NCBI GenBank assembly: GCA_018240245.1
Contig: JAFEGD010000021.1
Location: forward strand, 1-47,231
DNA length: 47,231 nucleotides
Reading direction: 5' to 3'
From: Spirochaetota bacterium
GTDB lineage: Bacteria > Spirochaetota > Leptospiria > Turneriellales > Turneriellaceae
The position numbers were made by a program, and so were the translations under genes. Numbering within the stretch: the stretch's first letter is position 1; the number at the start of each line of letters is the position of its first letter. Shown piece after piece: positions 21,666 through 30,308 of the stretch. The notes beneath the pieces are model-generated. The model was not told the DNA's origin. It did no database searches and worked only from the letters and a program-made list of their open reading frames with translations.

Positions 21666-23066
21666 CTAATAGATGGCCGCTGCACTCGGGCCGTTACCAG
21701 TCGCCACCAAAGCACCATTTTGCGTAAGATACCCCGTCACGGGGTCGATTTTGAACGGAGAAATATTGTTCGTTGTGTGATTTGTGCAGTACGCAAAGCG
21801 CCCTCCGGGGTCGACAACTACGGTCGAACAACCGTTTGCGCCGGCAATGCTTGCGAGACCTATTGACATCAGATTTCCGCTGCTGGCGTTAATGCTAAAT
21901 TGATCGACACCGTTGCCGCTACTGCACGAGGCATACAGAAATCTACCCGAGGGGTCGATTTCTGCGCCCCCATCGCCGCAGGTTGCCCAACTACCGAGGT
22001 TTGCGCCAACGGTGCCGTCGCTGTTGAGCTGAAATTGCGCAATATTGGTACTTTGATTAACGACGTAGATAAAACGATCGTCGCCGCTTATCGTTAACCC
22101 CACAGGGTTGGTGCCGACCGTAATATTGCCCGTCGCTAGCACATTACCCGCAGTGTCGATGCTGAACGAATAAAGCGTGTTCGACGAAGATTTCAGCGTG
22201 TAGAGCGCAGTACCTTGGTGGTTGAGAATGAGCGTCGTCGCCGAGCCGCTTATGGGTAAGCTATTTTGAGAGCTAATCAGCCCCGTTGCTTCTGAGAAAT
22301 TAAATTTGTTTATACTCGCGGCAACATCATTCAAAATATAGACATAGGCGTTGCTGGGATGAAAAGCGATGCTCGAGGTATTCGTGAGAGTAACGGCTGG
22401 CGGCGTGTTGTCGGTGAGTGTGCCATTTGTCGCATCGATAATCGGCATAAATGTCTGATTGGTAGCATGCGATGAATAGAGAATATAATGGCCGGTACCG
22501 TCTACTTGAAAATCGTAGCATTGGTTACCCATACTGTGTGTACCCGTAAGTGCGAGTGTACCGTTTTGTCTATCGATGGTATACGAGCCGATATTGTCAT
22601 TGTTCCAGTTGTTCACAAAAAAGAATTTACCGACATCGGCGGTCGTAAACGTGACTCTATAGGCTTGTGAACTGCCGCCACCTGAAAATTTGACGTCTTC
22701 GTTAATACGCAACGTATACGCCGTATTCGCAAGAGGCAAAGGCAGCGGTCTAAAGGTAAATACGGTATTGCCTGCAGCGGCGGTTGGCGTCGGCGAGAAC
22801 ATAGTGAGGCAGCTTGCGAAGTTATCTGCCGATAGCTGAAAGCTACCGCTGCACACGTTCGAGCTACCCGTAAAGAGCGTCGCGGTGTCGACCGCCGCAG
22901 GAAACGTAGTTGTGATCGGTGTGTTGAGCTTTACTTGTGTCGCGCCGTCTACGGGCGAAATCCCTGCAAGCGGCAGCTCCCAGAACTTGCCCCAGCTATG
23001 GCAACTAGAAAGAAGCAAGATGAATACGGCAAGGCTATAATAGAGTCTGTAGTGTTGTGATGCCAT
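21666..23066 (-). CDS. Lipoprotein: Ig-like domain plus YncE/lactonase-type beta-propeller
   Basis: A 466-residue lipoprotein with signal sequence 'MASQHYRLYYSLAVFILLLS' ending in the lipobox 'LLSSC', then HSWGKFW. Residues about 32-130 form a bacterial Ig-like domain (Big_5 style: 'ISPVDGATQVKLNTPITTTF' ... 'YRVTFTTAD'). The rest contains repeated 40-50-residue blades with 'GTLTDNTPP', 'FIYVVNQSTN', 'GRFLYASCSSGNGVDQF' and 'GRFAYCTNHTTNNISPFKID', a seven-bladed propeller like 6-phosphogluconolactonase/YncE. It probably acts on the surface in binding or adhesion; no lactonase active site can be asserted. The motif after Cys is shared with the lipoprotein at 12787. Its promoter and 5' leader are well defined. 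Confidence 0.85.
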   Translation of the reverse strand: MASQHYRLYYSLAVFILLLSSCHSWGKFWELPLAGISPVDGATQVKLNTPITTTFPAAVDTATLFTGSSNVCSGSFQLSADNFASCLTMFSPTPTAAAGNTVFTFRPLPLPLANTAYTLRINEDVKFSGGGSSQAYRVTFTTADVGKFFFVNNWNNDNIGSYTIDRQNGTLALTGTHSMGNQCYDFQVDGTGHYILYSSHATNQTFMPIIDATNGTLTDNTPPAVTLTNTSSIAFHPSNAYVYILNDVAASINKFNFSEATGLISSQNSLPISGSATTLILNHQGTALYTLKSSSNTLYSFSIDTAGNVLATGNITVGTNPVGLTISGDDRFIYVVNQSTNIAQFQLNSDGTVGANLGSWATCGDGGAEIDPSGRFLYASCSSGNGVDQFSINASSGNLMSIGLASIAGANGCSTVVVDPGGRFAYCTNHTTNNISPFKIDPVTGYLTQNGALVATGNGPSAAAIY

Positions 23067-23129
23067 AGGTTACGCCACCCTCTCCGCAATGCGTTCATTA
23101 AATTCCATTGCAGCTTGGATTTTTCAATA

Positions 23130-23158
23130 ATCATAGCATAAACCCGATCGATTGTCAA
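23130..23158 (-). promoter_or_regulatory. Strong sigma70-type promoter of the propeller lipoprotein gene
   Basis: Minus strand: -35 TTGACA, 17-base spacer, -10 TATGAT. Predicted transcription start near 23123, giving a leader of about 57 bases before the ATG at 23066. Confidence 0.75.
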
Positions 23159-23184
23159 TAGGCTGTTTCGTCCTATAGAAAAAC

Positions 23185-23225
23185 GAGGCCACGACAATAC
23201 CGCCCTGCGGTTTTGTCATGGCCTC
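23185..23225 (-). terminator. Rho-independent terminator after the monooxygenase gene
   Basis: Minus strand: a 19-base stem (GAGGCCATGACAAAACCGC pairing with its complement, two mismatches) with loop AGG, followed directly by GTTTTTC. It lies 25 bases after the end of the flavin monooxygenase gene. Confidence 0.85.
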
Positions 23226-23249
23226 TAATGCAGAGGAAAATCCTATGAA

Positions 23250-24719
23250 TTACGCGAACTGAACGTTGTAGTCGTTCAGATCGAAGTTGCGCACGCTCAT
23301 CACGTACTCGGTTGCGAAACCCGGGTAGAGCGTAGTGTTACGCCCGTCTTTGGTGTAATACCAACTGTTGCCGCCGTCGCCCCACGTCGTGCGCTTCATT
23401 TTCTTGAAGAGCTCTTCGTTGAACTCGGCTTGCTTCGCGTCGGTCACCGCGACCGACTTGATGTGCTTCTGCGCGCACGCTTGAATCGCCTGGCGCGCAT
23501 ACTCCATCTGCGCTTCGGTGTAGACCAAAACCGAAGTGTGGCCGGGGCCGGTATTCGGTCCCATCAGCGTGAAGAGATTCGGGAACCCCGCAATCGCAAC
23601 GCCTTTGAAACCTTTTGCGCCGTCTTTCCAGTACGTGTTGAGGTCGCGCCCGCCTGCGCCCGTGAGCGGGAAAGGAAAGCCCTGCGACGGGGATTTATAG
23701 CCGGTCGCCCACACGATCACATCGACGGGGTATTCTTTGCCGTTGGCCACGAGGCCTTTTTCGGTGAGCGCTTCGACGCCGTGGTCGACGAGCTCGACGT
23801 TTGTGCGCGCAAGCGCGGGATACCAATCGTTCGAAATGAGCATGCGCGTGCGGCCTAAGCGATACGTTGGCGTGACGCGGCGATTTAGGTCGGGGTCTTT
23901 TATGACGCTATCGATGCGGCGCTTGCAAACTTTTTCGAGTAGCGTCGTCATCGGCGTATCCCACACGATTGCGGTCGCGAGCAGTTCGGTGAGACCGAAA
24001 ATCGCTGCGCGGCGGATTGTCTGCGTAAACGGTAGATAGCGATAGACGAGCTTTTCAAGCTCGCTATATTCGTAGTCGGCTTTCGGCACAATCCACGACG
24101 GGGTGCGTTGAAAGACTTTGAGTTCTTTCACGATCGGTGCAATCGCGGGCACGACTTGAATCGCGCTCGCGCCGCTACCGACGACCGCGACGCGCTTGCC
24201 CTTGAGGTCGAGACCCGGTTTCCACGCGGCGGTGTGTACGGTTTCTCCCTTGAAATCTTTTAAGCCGGGAATGTTGGGCACGCTCGATTCGGCGAAAGGG
24301 CCGATTGCGCTCACGACAAACCGGGCGCGCAGCGTTTCGCCGGTCGCGGTTTTTGCGACCCAGAGGCCCGCCTCTTCGTCGAAATGCGCCGCGACAATTT
24401 TCGTATTAAATTTTATTTTCGGGCGCAGGTTGTGGTTATTCGCTACATCCACAATATATTGCTGAATCTCTTCGGATTTAGCAAACATGCGCGACCAGTT
24501 CGTCTGCTCGAACGAGTAACTATAGAGGTGGCTCGGCACATCGACCGCCGCGCCGGGGTATTTGCTGTCGCGCCACGTGCCGCCGACTTCGCTCGCCGCT
24601 TCGATAATCAGAAAATCTTCGATGCCTGCGTCGCGCAGTTTAATCGCCATGCCGAGACCGCTGAAGCCCGCGCCGATAATCGCGACCATGACGTCTGCTT
24701 TTGACTGTTCTTTTGCCAT
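23250..24719 (-). CDS. Flavin-containing (Baeyer-Villiger-type) monooxygenase
   Basis: A 489-residue soluble enzyme using FAD and NADPH to insert oxygen into ketones or aldehydes. FAD motif: 'VAIIGAGFSGLGMAIKL' at the N-terminus; 'EVGGTWRDSKYPGAAVDVPS' follows. The family fingerprint FxGxxxHTxxW is 'FKGETVHTAAW' (about 153-163). The NADPH Rossmann motif is 'VAVVGSGASAIQ' and the ATG motif is 'VIWATGYKSP'. The natural substrate is unknown. The gene has an ideal ribosome-binding site (GGAGGA, four bases before the ATG), a strong promoter and a strong terminator, so it is a single-gene transcription unit. Confidence 0.93.
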   Translation of the reverse strand: MAKEQSKADVMVAIIGAGFSGLGMAIKLRDAGIEDFLIIEAASEVGGTWRDSKYPGAAVDVPSHLYSYSFEQTNWSRMFAKSEEIQQYIVDVANNHNLRPKIKFNTKIVAAHFDEEAGLWVAKTATGETLRARFVVSAIGPFAESSVPNIPGLKDFKGETVHTAAWKPGLDLKGKRVAVVGSGASAIQVVPAIAPIVKELKVFQRTPSWIVPKADYEYSELEKLVYRYLPFTQTIRRAAIFGLTELLATAIVWDTPMTTLLEKVCKRRIDSVIKDPDLNRRVTPTYRLGRTRMLISNDWYPALARTNVELVDHGVEALTEKGLVANGKEYPVDVIVWATGYKSPSQGFPFPLTGAGGRDLNTYWKDGAKGFKGVAIAGFPNLFTLMGPNTGPGHTSVLVYTEAQMEYARQAIQACAQKHIKSVAVTDAKQAEFNEELFKKMKRTTWGDGGNSWYYTKDGRNTTLYPGFATEYVMSVRNFDLNDYNVQFA

Positions 24720-24745
24720 AGAGTCCTCCTAACGAGAGATGAATC

Positions 24746-24774
24746 AATATAAAAAGACCGTATTATCTTGTAAA
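24746..24774 (-). promoter_or_regulatory. Promoter of the monooxygenase gene
   Basis: Minus strand: -35 TTTACA, 17-base spacer, -10 TATATT; the leader of about 20 bases contains GGAGGA before the ATG at 24719. Confidence 0.7.
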
Positions 24775-24888
24775 TCAGAAAATGACACTTTGTTCGCTTT
24801 GTGGCTTTTTAGCCCCCTGATCGCCTCAGCGAGCAGAGGACTAAAAAGAAATGTTATCCGCCGTGTCTTCGATAACCGTCATTGCACT

Positions 24889-25995
24889 ATGTCGCTCCGC
24901 GTCGTGGCTTTAGGCAATTCAAAAAAAGAAGTGAAGAGGTTTGTACACTTCATGAAAGAGGTCTATCGCAACTACCCCAATTTTGTACCGCCGATCTATT
25001 CCGATGTCGTAAAATTTATCCAAAAAGGTCCTTTTAATCACATTGGCGAAAAGCAGCTCTATCTCGCGTATCGGGGCGAGAAAATCGTCGCACGGCTTTC
25101 GGTGCATCGTAATTTCGCGCACAACGAGCACTACAAAACAAACCAAGGTTTTTTTGGTTTTTTTGAAGCGTTAGACGACCAAGAAGCGACGAATGCGCTT
25201 TTTGCCGCCGGTGAAAAATGGCTCAAAGAACGCGGATGCAGCTCGGTCATGGGGCCGATGAATTTTGCCGTCTACGACGAGATTGGCCTCTTAGTCGATT
25301 CGTTCGACACCGACCCGGTTCTCTTGTGTACTTATAATCCGCCGTATTATTTGAAGCTGGTCGAAGGCGCAGGTTTCAAGAAAGAAGTCGATTGGTATGC
25401 GTTTTTGAAAGGCGTGCAAATTCCAAATTTTATGCGCCTCATCAACAACCGCGTCATGAAACAACAAGGCATCGTCGTGCGCGAAGTGCGGCGCAAAGAT
25501 ATTGAAAAAGAAGCGGCGGCGGTGAAGCATATCTTTAACGAAGCATGGTCTGAGAACTGGGGTAACGTGCCTTTTACCGAAGAACAGTGGCAGCATCTCG
25601 TAAAAGACCTCAAGATGATCTTGAAAGAACGTTTGGCGCTCATTACCGAAATTAACGGCGTACCGATCGGTTTTTCGATCAGTTTACCCGACGCGAACCA
25701 AGCCGTGAAGAAGGCGAACGGGCGCTTGTTGCCTTTTGGTCTATTCAAAATTTTACTCGGCATGCGTAAGATTAAGCGTGTACGAACAACGATCATGGGC
25801 GTATTAAAAGAGCACCGCAATAAAGGTTACGAAATCGCGATGATTTACAAAACGATGGAGAACGGTATTGCCGACGGTTTTGTCGAATCGGATTGTTCGC
25901 TCATCGTTGAAACGAATAAACCGATGATTACGGTCTTAGAGAAAATCGGTTGCGTGCGCTATAAGACTTGGCGTGTGCTGAAGAAAGACCTTTGA
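24889..25995 (+). CDS. GNAT-fold acyltransferase-like protein, uncharacterised
   Basis: A 368-residue cytosolic protein. N-terminal half: 'EVKRFVHFMKEVYRNYPNFV' and 'ARLSVHRNFAHNEHYKTNQG'. The second half has a GNAT-like core: 'LALITEINGVPIGFSISLPD', 'RTTIMGVLKEHRNKGYEIAM' (in the place of the acetyl-CoA loop RxxGxG/A) and 'EKIGCVRYKTWRVLKKDL', the typical final strand. The acetyl-CoA loop is degenerate (R-N-K-G-Y). I chose the ATG at 24889 ('MSLRVVALGNSKKEVKRF') over one at 24739 because the extra 50 residues are unlike the family. The leader contains CTTTTTAG and CTAAAAAG as distant inverted repeats (24807-24847). The function is unknown. Confidence 0.75.
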   Translation: MSLRVVALGNSKKEVKRFVHFMKEVYRNYPNFVPPIYSDVVKFIQKGPFNHIGEKQLYLAYRGEKIVARLSVHRNFAHNEHYKTNQGFFGFFEALDDQEATNALFAAGEKWLKERGCSSVMGPMNFAVYDEIGLLVDSFDTDPVLLCTYNPPYYLKLVEGAGFKKEVDWYAFLKGVQIPNFMRLINNRVMKQQGIVVREVRRKDIEKEAAAVKHIFNEAWSENWGNVPFTEEQWQHLVKDLKMILKERLALITEINGVPIGFSISLPDANQAVKKANGRLLPFGLFKILLGMRKIKRVRTTIMGVLKEHRNKGYEIAMIYKTMENGIADGFVESDCSLIVETNKPMITVLEKIGCVRYKTWRVLKKDL

Positions 25996-26000
25996 CAATT

Positions 26001-26035
26001 TTGCGTAAACAAACGCTTCGCGTTTATTTACGCAA
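26001..26035. terminator. Hairpin after the GNAT-like gene
   Basis: Arms TTGCGTAAACAAACGC and GCGTTTATTTACGCAA (one mismatch) around TTC, six bases after the stop codon. No T-tract follows, so it may be a repeat that serves as an mRNA 3' end rather than a classic terminator. Confidence 0.6.
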
Positions 26036-26123
26036 TATCGGGAAGTTTCGGACTTGACATTCGCATAAATACTTTTCTGCTGACCCTCATTATCTAAAAT
26101 TTTTTTTCGTTTCAGGGGGGCGT

Positions 26124-27641
26124 ATGCGCATAAAATTATGGAGTTATTTTCTTGTCATGGTTTTCGTGCCGTTAGCTATCGACGCACAAGCGCGAAAAGC
26201 GAAGGCAAACCCTAAAAAGGCCGCCACCGCAGCTAAAGACAATACAACCGCCTCCGATACGCAGAGCGACGACGCTAAAGCGAAAGCAGAACATAAAGAA
26301 GAAGTGGCGAATCTCACAAAACACTATATTTCCGAAGAGCTCATGGAATCGATCAAGAACAAACGCTACCTCAGCGACTCTGACTTTGCGCGCAAAAAAG
26401 GCGGCATCAACGTTACCGGCTTACCGCTCATTAACTCAGACCCCACGACAGGTATCGGCTACGGTGCGCGCGCTTACCTCTTTAACAACGGCGAGAAAGA
26501 CGACCCGCTTTTTCGCCGCACGCCTTATCGCCAGCGTGTGTACGCGCAGTTTTTTCAGACGACGAACGGCTACGAATACCACGAGCTCAATTTCGACGCG
26601 CCGTATATCGGCAATACTCTCTATCGCCTACGCGCCGACTTGATTTTCGAGCAAAATACGTGGGCAAACTTTTTCGGTGTCGGCTCGCGTTCGACGAGTG
26701 CATTGGGGCAGGGGCTTTCGCAAAACGCGGCAGCGGGCACGTTCAATAACTACGGCGATTTTTATAGCGCGATCAACTCGAAAGACGGTAGCGGCCACAC
26801 CGACGCCGCGTTCAGCAAATATTCGTATACGCATCCTGTCGGTATCGCAACGCTCGAGCGCGATTTTTTTGGCGGTATCGTACGCCCGCAATTCGGCCTC
26901 ATGGTGAGTAAATATTCGATCAACGACCTTGCAAATTCGCAAGTTAAACTTTCCGACGGCAGCTATGGCACGAGTAACAACACGCTCCTGACGCAATATT
27001 GCCAAGCGGGGCAAGCCGTCGGTTGCGGCGGCGGATGGAATAATACAATGCGCTTCGGTATTGCGATCGATATTCGCGACTTCGAACCCGACCCCAATAA
27101 AGGCATGCTGTTCGAAGCGATTGCCGAGGTCTCAAACCAAGCGCTCGGTTCGGCGTATAACTATGCGCGCTACACGCTTTCTGAAAAATTTTATTATAGC
27201 CCTTTCCCGAAACTCGCTGACCTCGTGATTGCCGGTCGCGCGGCGTATACGCAATCGGCGGGTGACGTGCCGTTCTATGTCATGAACCAGATTAGCAGCA
27301 CCGAAACGACGTATCTGAGCGCCTTAGGCGGATTGAGATCGTTACGCGGCTATAAAGATAGCCGATTCATGGCGAATAATATGGCTTTGGGTAACTTAGA
27401 ACTCCGCTGGACACCGTTCGATTTTAACGTGCTCGGGCAAAATTTTGCGCCGATCCTGGTGCCCTTCTTCGATATCGGTAGCCCTTTCGATACGCCGGCG
27501 GATATCAAAAATAGCCAATGGTTCTATTCGTACGGTTTAGGCATTCGTATCGCGTGGAACATGGCGACGATTATCATGATCGATTACGCCAAGAGCAAAG
27601 AAGACTCAAACCTCTACATCAACTTTAATCATATTTTTTAG
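26124..27641 (+). CDS. Omp85-superfamily outer-membrane barrel without POTRA domains
   Basis: A 505-residue outer-membrane protein. A signal peptide ('LWSYFLVMVFVPLAIDAQ') is followed by a Lys/Ala-rich linker (about 22-70) and a barrel of the surface-antigen (BamA/TamA C-terminal) type starting at 'INVTGLPLINSDPTTGIGYG'. 'LSALGGLRSLRGYKDSRF' contains the R-G-(Y/F) loop-6 motif of Omp85 proteins, and the end 'SNLYINFNHIF' has the terminal aromatic. No POTRA repeats are present, so it is not BamA itself. A GGGGGG ribosome-binding site precedes the ATG. Its role (secretion, lipid or protein transport) is unknown. Confidence 0.83.
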   Translation: MRIKLWSYFLVMVFVPLAIDAQARKAKANPKKAATAAKDNTTASDTQSDDAKAKAEHKEEVANLTKHYISEELMESIKNKRYLSDSDFARKKGGINVTGLPLINSDPTTGIGYGARAYLFNNGEKDDPLFRRTPYRQRVYAQFFQTTNGYEYHELNFDAPYIGNTLYRLRADLIFEQNTWANFFGVGSRSTSALGQGLSQNAAAGTFNNYGDFYSAINSKDGSGHTDAAFSKYSYTHPVGIATLERDFFGGIVRPQFGLMVSKYSINDLANSQVKLSDGSYGTSNNTLLTQYCQAGQAVGCGGGWNNTMRFGIAIDIRDFEPDPNKGMLFEAIAEVSNQALGSAYNYARYTLSEKFYYSPFPKLADLVIAGRAAYTQSAGDVPFYVMNQISSTETTYLSALGGLRSLRGYKDSRFMANNMALGNLELRWTPFDFNVLGQNFAPILVPFFDIGSPFDTPADIKNSQWFYSYGLGIRIAWNMATIIMIDYAKSKEDSNLYINFNHIF

Positions 27642-27645
27642 AATC

Positions 27646-27674
27646 ATTCTGCGCGAACGCCGTTCGCGCAGAAT
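27646..27674. terminator. Hairpin between converging Omp85-like and SpoIIE genes
   Basis: Perfect 13-base arms ATTCTGCGCGAAC and GTTCGCGCAGAAT around GCC, placed four bases after the plus-strand stop and 11 bases from the minus-strand stop. Probably a shared terminator. Confidence 0.7.
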
Positions 27675-27685
27675 TTCTCTAAATG

Positions 27686-30241
27686 CTAAACTATCAGCGT
27701 CTCGAGTTTTGCCGCGCGCTGGTGTTCGGGTTCGAGGTCTTGCACGCGACGAATGTAGCCGCGCGCTTTACCGAATCGTTTGACCATAATATTGAGCTCC
27801 GCCGCTTGCAAGAGATATTTAAGTTGCGTACCGTCGCGCAAGACGCAGCGCTCGGCCCATTGTAGCGCCTGCCTTATTTTCTTTTCGCGGCGCAATCCCT
27901 GCGCAATGAGAAAGCAGAGTTCGAGATCTTGCGGATCGCTTTCGTAAATTTGCATACGCAATTCGGTCGCTGCGGCATAATCGTCTTGGCGCGCATGCTC
28001 GTTCGCCTTAGCTCGCCATTGCAATAACGTTTCTTCGGTTTGTGTAATGGGCGGCGTCTGCGGAATATACGCGATCTTGAGGAGCGATAAATCGTCCATG
28101 ATTTCTCCCGTGTGCTGCACCCGCTGCAAGATTTCTTTTAGATCGCCGTTAGTGGCGGCGACGTGTTCGAGAAACAATTGCTCGTTTTCGTTCACAATAT
28201 TCGAGCCGTCGGAGTTCTGGCCCACAATCACATCGTCGCGCCCGTCCGAACCCATAACGAGCACGTCGCCCGGCAACAGTTGAAAGCAGTGAATCTGTAA
28301 AAAGCCTTGAATGCCGGGCGTACCCAGTTTGCGCAAGATATGCGCGTCGAGAAAGCGCGCACGGCCATCGCGCAGAAGAACCATGCTCGGATGCTCGGCA
28401 TTGATGTAATATAAAACTCCCGATGTTTCGTCGACAAGCCCAATGACGAGCGAAATCAGCATCGAACCTTCGAAGCTCTCGAAAATACGGTGCAGCTCTA
28501 AGAAGGTTGAGTGCAGCCAAACTTCAGGAAACACGTCGGATAATTCGCGTGTCCACCGCATACGTTCGATCGTCGATTGAAAGACCGCACCGAGAACCAA
28601 CGCGCCCCCTGCGCCCTGCATCGATTTACCCATCGCATCGGCGTTGACGAATACGACGTAAGGCTTGTCTTTGAGTGAAATCGAAGCTGCCATATTGATG
28701 TCGCCGCCGATCTCCGATTTCCAGTGGCGAAACTCAAAGGTCTTTTTTTGCTTAATCAAATATTCGATCGGAATATTTTTACTGGTGCTTGTGTTCGCCG
28801 CCAACGGTTTCAGCAAGAGCGCCGTCAAAAAATAGTCCGCGTCTTGTTGGGTCTTCAAGTCTTGCACGCGCACGAGGCTTTCTTGTAATTCGTGCGTGCG
28901 CTCTTCGACTTTTCGCTCGAGATTGGCGTTTAATTCTTCGACTTGATTATGTACGTTAAGAAAGCGATTCGCGAGTACGACCGCGATGCCGAGCACAAAC
29001 ACGGCAAAGCCATATTTCGACAGCGCAATGCCCGTCGAAAAAATTGCCGAATCGAGAATATCAAAAATCGCCGTTGCAAGAATTGTAAGAATTCCTACGA
29101 GCAAGTTGCCCGCCGGCGAATAAAACATCGTATTCTTAAACGCGGAGAAAAACCGTAACACGGCATTAGACTTAGTACTGCCGGCAATCCGATTGCGAAT
29201 ATCTTGAACTACCGAACGCGCGATTTGAAAAATCAGAAAATAAATAATTCCCAAAAGCGCGATGATTTGCCAAATACGCAAAATTGTCGTATTGAAGAGA
29301 GCGGTTGTCGGTATCACGGCTAGCGACAACACAACCGCGATGACTCCATAGATTTTTGGGAATAGCGAAATGCGATTACCAAAGAGTTTATCGATGAAAA
29401 TCAAGAACGGTGTCATGATATTAAAAAGCACGATATATTCGACTTTTTGGATTTGCGTCGAATCTTGAAAATGATCGAACACGCTTGCCGTGCGCGTGTA
29501 AAGATAGACGAAGAGACCGCAGCAAAACAAACCAAAATAAAGATTATAGCTTTCTTTGCGGCGACGCTGGTAAAGCAGTAAGTGGTAGATACCGACGGCA
29601 AGGTAAAGACAAAGGAGTATCAACACGACAGTCTCGCTGCGCTCGGCAAGTAGCGTACGCAATGCGCCCACTTCGAACGGCTGGCCGATAAAGAAACCCA
29701 CGTCGAAGCTGCTCTTGTCGCCCGCAAGACGATAGGCAAGAATATTTTCGCCCGCGACAAGCGCCGCATCGGGAATTTCAAGCACGGCATCGCGAATCAC
29801 ACGGTGTATTAGAATGCGCTCGCCTTTCGCATCGATATGCCATGCGTCGGCGATTTTTGTACCATTGACGAAGACTTGCCAGTTGTCGCTGATACTGCCG
29901 AGCCTCAACGCCCACGCATGCGGTTCTTTTTTTTCTTCGGGGGTGAGAAAAAAGCGCGTCACCGCCGTGTATTCGTGAATTCTCTGCGTCGGCCACGCAT
30001 AGATGCCGGGAGTTAGAAATGGCGCACCGAGCGTACTGATTTTTGTCGCACGGTTGTTCGACGCCGACGAAGGAATATGTCGCCACGCGGTGATATTTTT
30101 CTCGCGCTCGGGCCAGTTCTGGAGCCATGCGCTATCGAAACCGGGGCGAATAAATAGCTCTTCGCGGAGCAAGTTTTTTGTCGCGCTGAGCGTATCGGTG
30201 AGAAACAGTAGAAAGATTAACGACCAGCCCTTGCAATTCAT
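27686..30241 (-). CDS. 7TM-DISM receptor with SpoIIE/PP2C phosphatase and C-terminal TPR
   Basis: A large (851-residue) sensor. Signal peptide, then a periplasmic jelly-roll-like DISM domain to about residue 195 ('NWQVFVNGTKIADAWHIDAK'), seven membrane helices (about 205-430), a coiled coil ('VEELNANLERKVEERTHELQ'), a SpoIIE-type PPM phosphatase (about 490-720), and TPR-like helices at the end. Metal-binding Asp residues are present: 'SEIGGDINMA', 'VNADAMGKSMQG', 'VLVMGSDGRDD' and 'IMDDLSLL'. Proteins of this type dephosphorylate anti-sigma-factor antagonists. No partner STAS or kinase gene lies nearby, so the signal and target are unknown. It occupies its own transcription unit ending at a shared hairpin. 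Confidence 0.9.
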   Translation of the reverse strand: MNCKGWSLIFLLFLTDTLSATKNLLREELFIRPGFDSAWLQNWPEREKNITAWRHIPSSASNNRATKISTLGAPFLTPGIYAWPTQRIHEYTAVTRFFLTPEEKKEPHAWALRLGSISDNWQVFVNGTKIADAWHIDAKGERILIHRVIRDAVLEIPDAALVAGENILAYRLAGDKSSFDVGFFIGQPFEVGALRTLLAERSETVVLILLCLYLAVGIYHLLLYQRRRKESYNLYFGLFCCGLFVYLYTRTASVFDHFQDSTQIQKVEYIVLFNIMTPFLIFIDKLFGNRISLFPKIYGVIAVVLSLAVIPTTALFNTTILRIWQIIALLGIIYFLIFQIARSVVQDIRNRIAGSTKSNAVLRFFSAFKNTMFYSPAGNLLVGILTILATAIFDILDSAIFSTGIALSKYGFAVFVLGIAVVLANRFLNVHNQVEELNANLERKVEERTHELQESLVRVQDLKTQQDADYFLTALLLKPLAANTSTSKNIPIEYLIKQKKTFEFRHWKSEIGGDINMAASISLKDKPYVVFVNADAMGKSMQGAGGALVLGAVFQSTIERMRWTRELSDVFPEVWLHSTFLELHRIFESFEGSMLISLVIGLVDETSGVLYYINAEHPSMVLLRDGRARFLDAHILRKLGTPGIQGFLQIHCFQLLPGDVLVMGSDGRDDVIVGQNSDGSNIVNENEQLFLEHVAATNGDLKEILQRVQHTGEIMDDLSLLKIAYIPQTPPITQTEETLLQWRAKANEHARQDDYAAATELRMQIYESDPQDLELCFLIAQGLRREKKIRQALQWAERCVLRDGTQLKYLLQAAELNIMVKRFGKARGYIRRVQDLEPEHQRAAKLETLIV

Positions 30242-30308
30242 GAGCCAGTCGCGCCGATACGGTGGCGGTGGAGAGAATTTTTTTAGTTAGTTCGCTTGGC
30301 AATGCGCT

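Noticed and set aside
12745..23047. Identical 15-mer (GGCTATAATAGAGTC) at 12745-12759 and 23033-23047
   Set aside because: One copy is a promoter -10 region and the other lies inside a coding sequence on the other strand; about one such match is expected by chance in a window this long.
26054..26059. TTGACA upstream of the Omp85-like gene
   Set aside because: No acceptable -10 box 15-19 bases downstream, so I did not call a promoter.
26124..27641. BamA itself
   Set aside because: The barrel has the RGY loop motif, but the N-terminal part is a low-complexity linker without POTRA domains.
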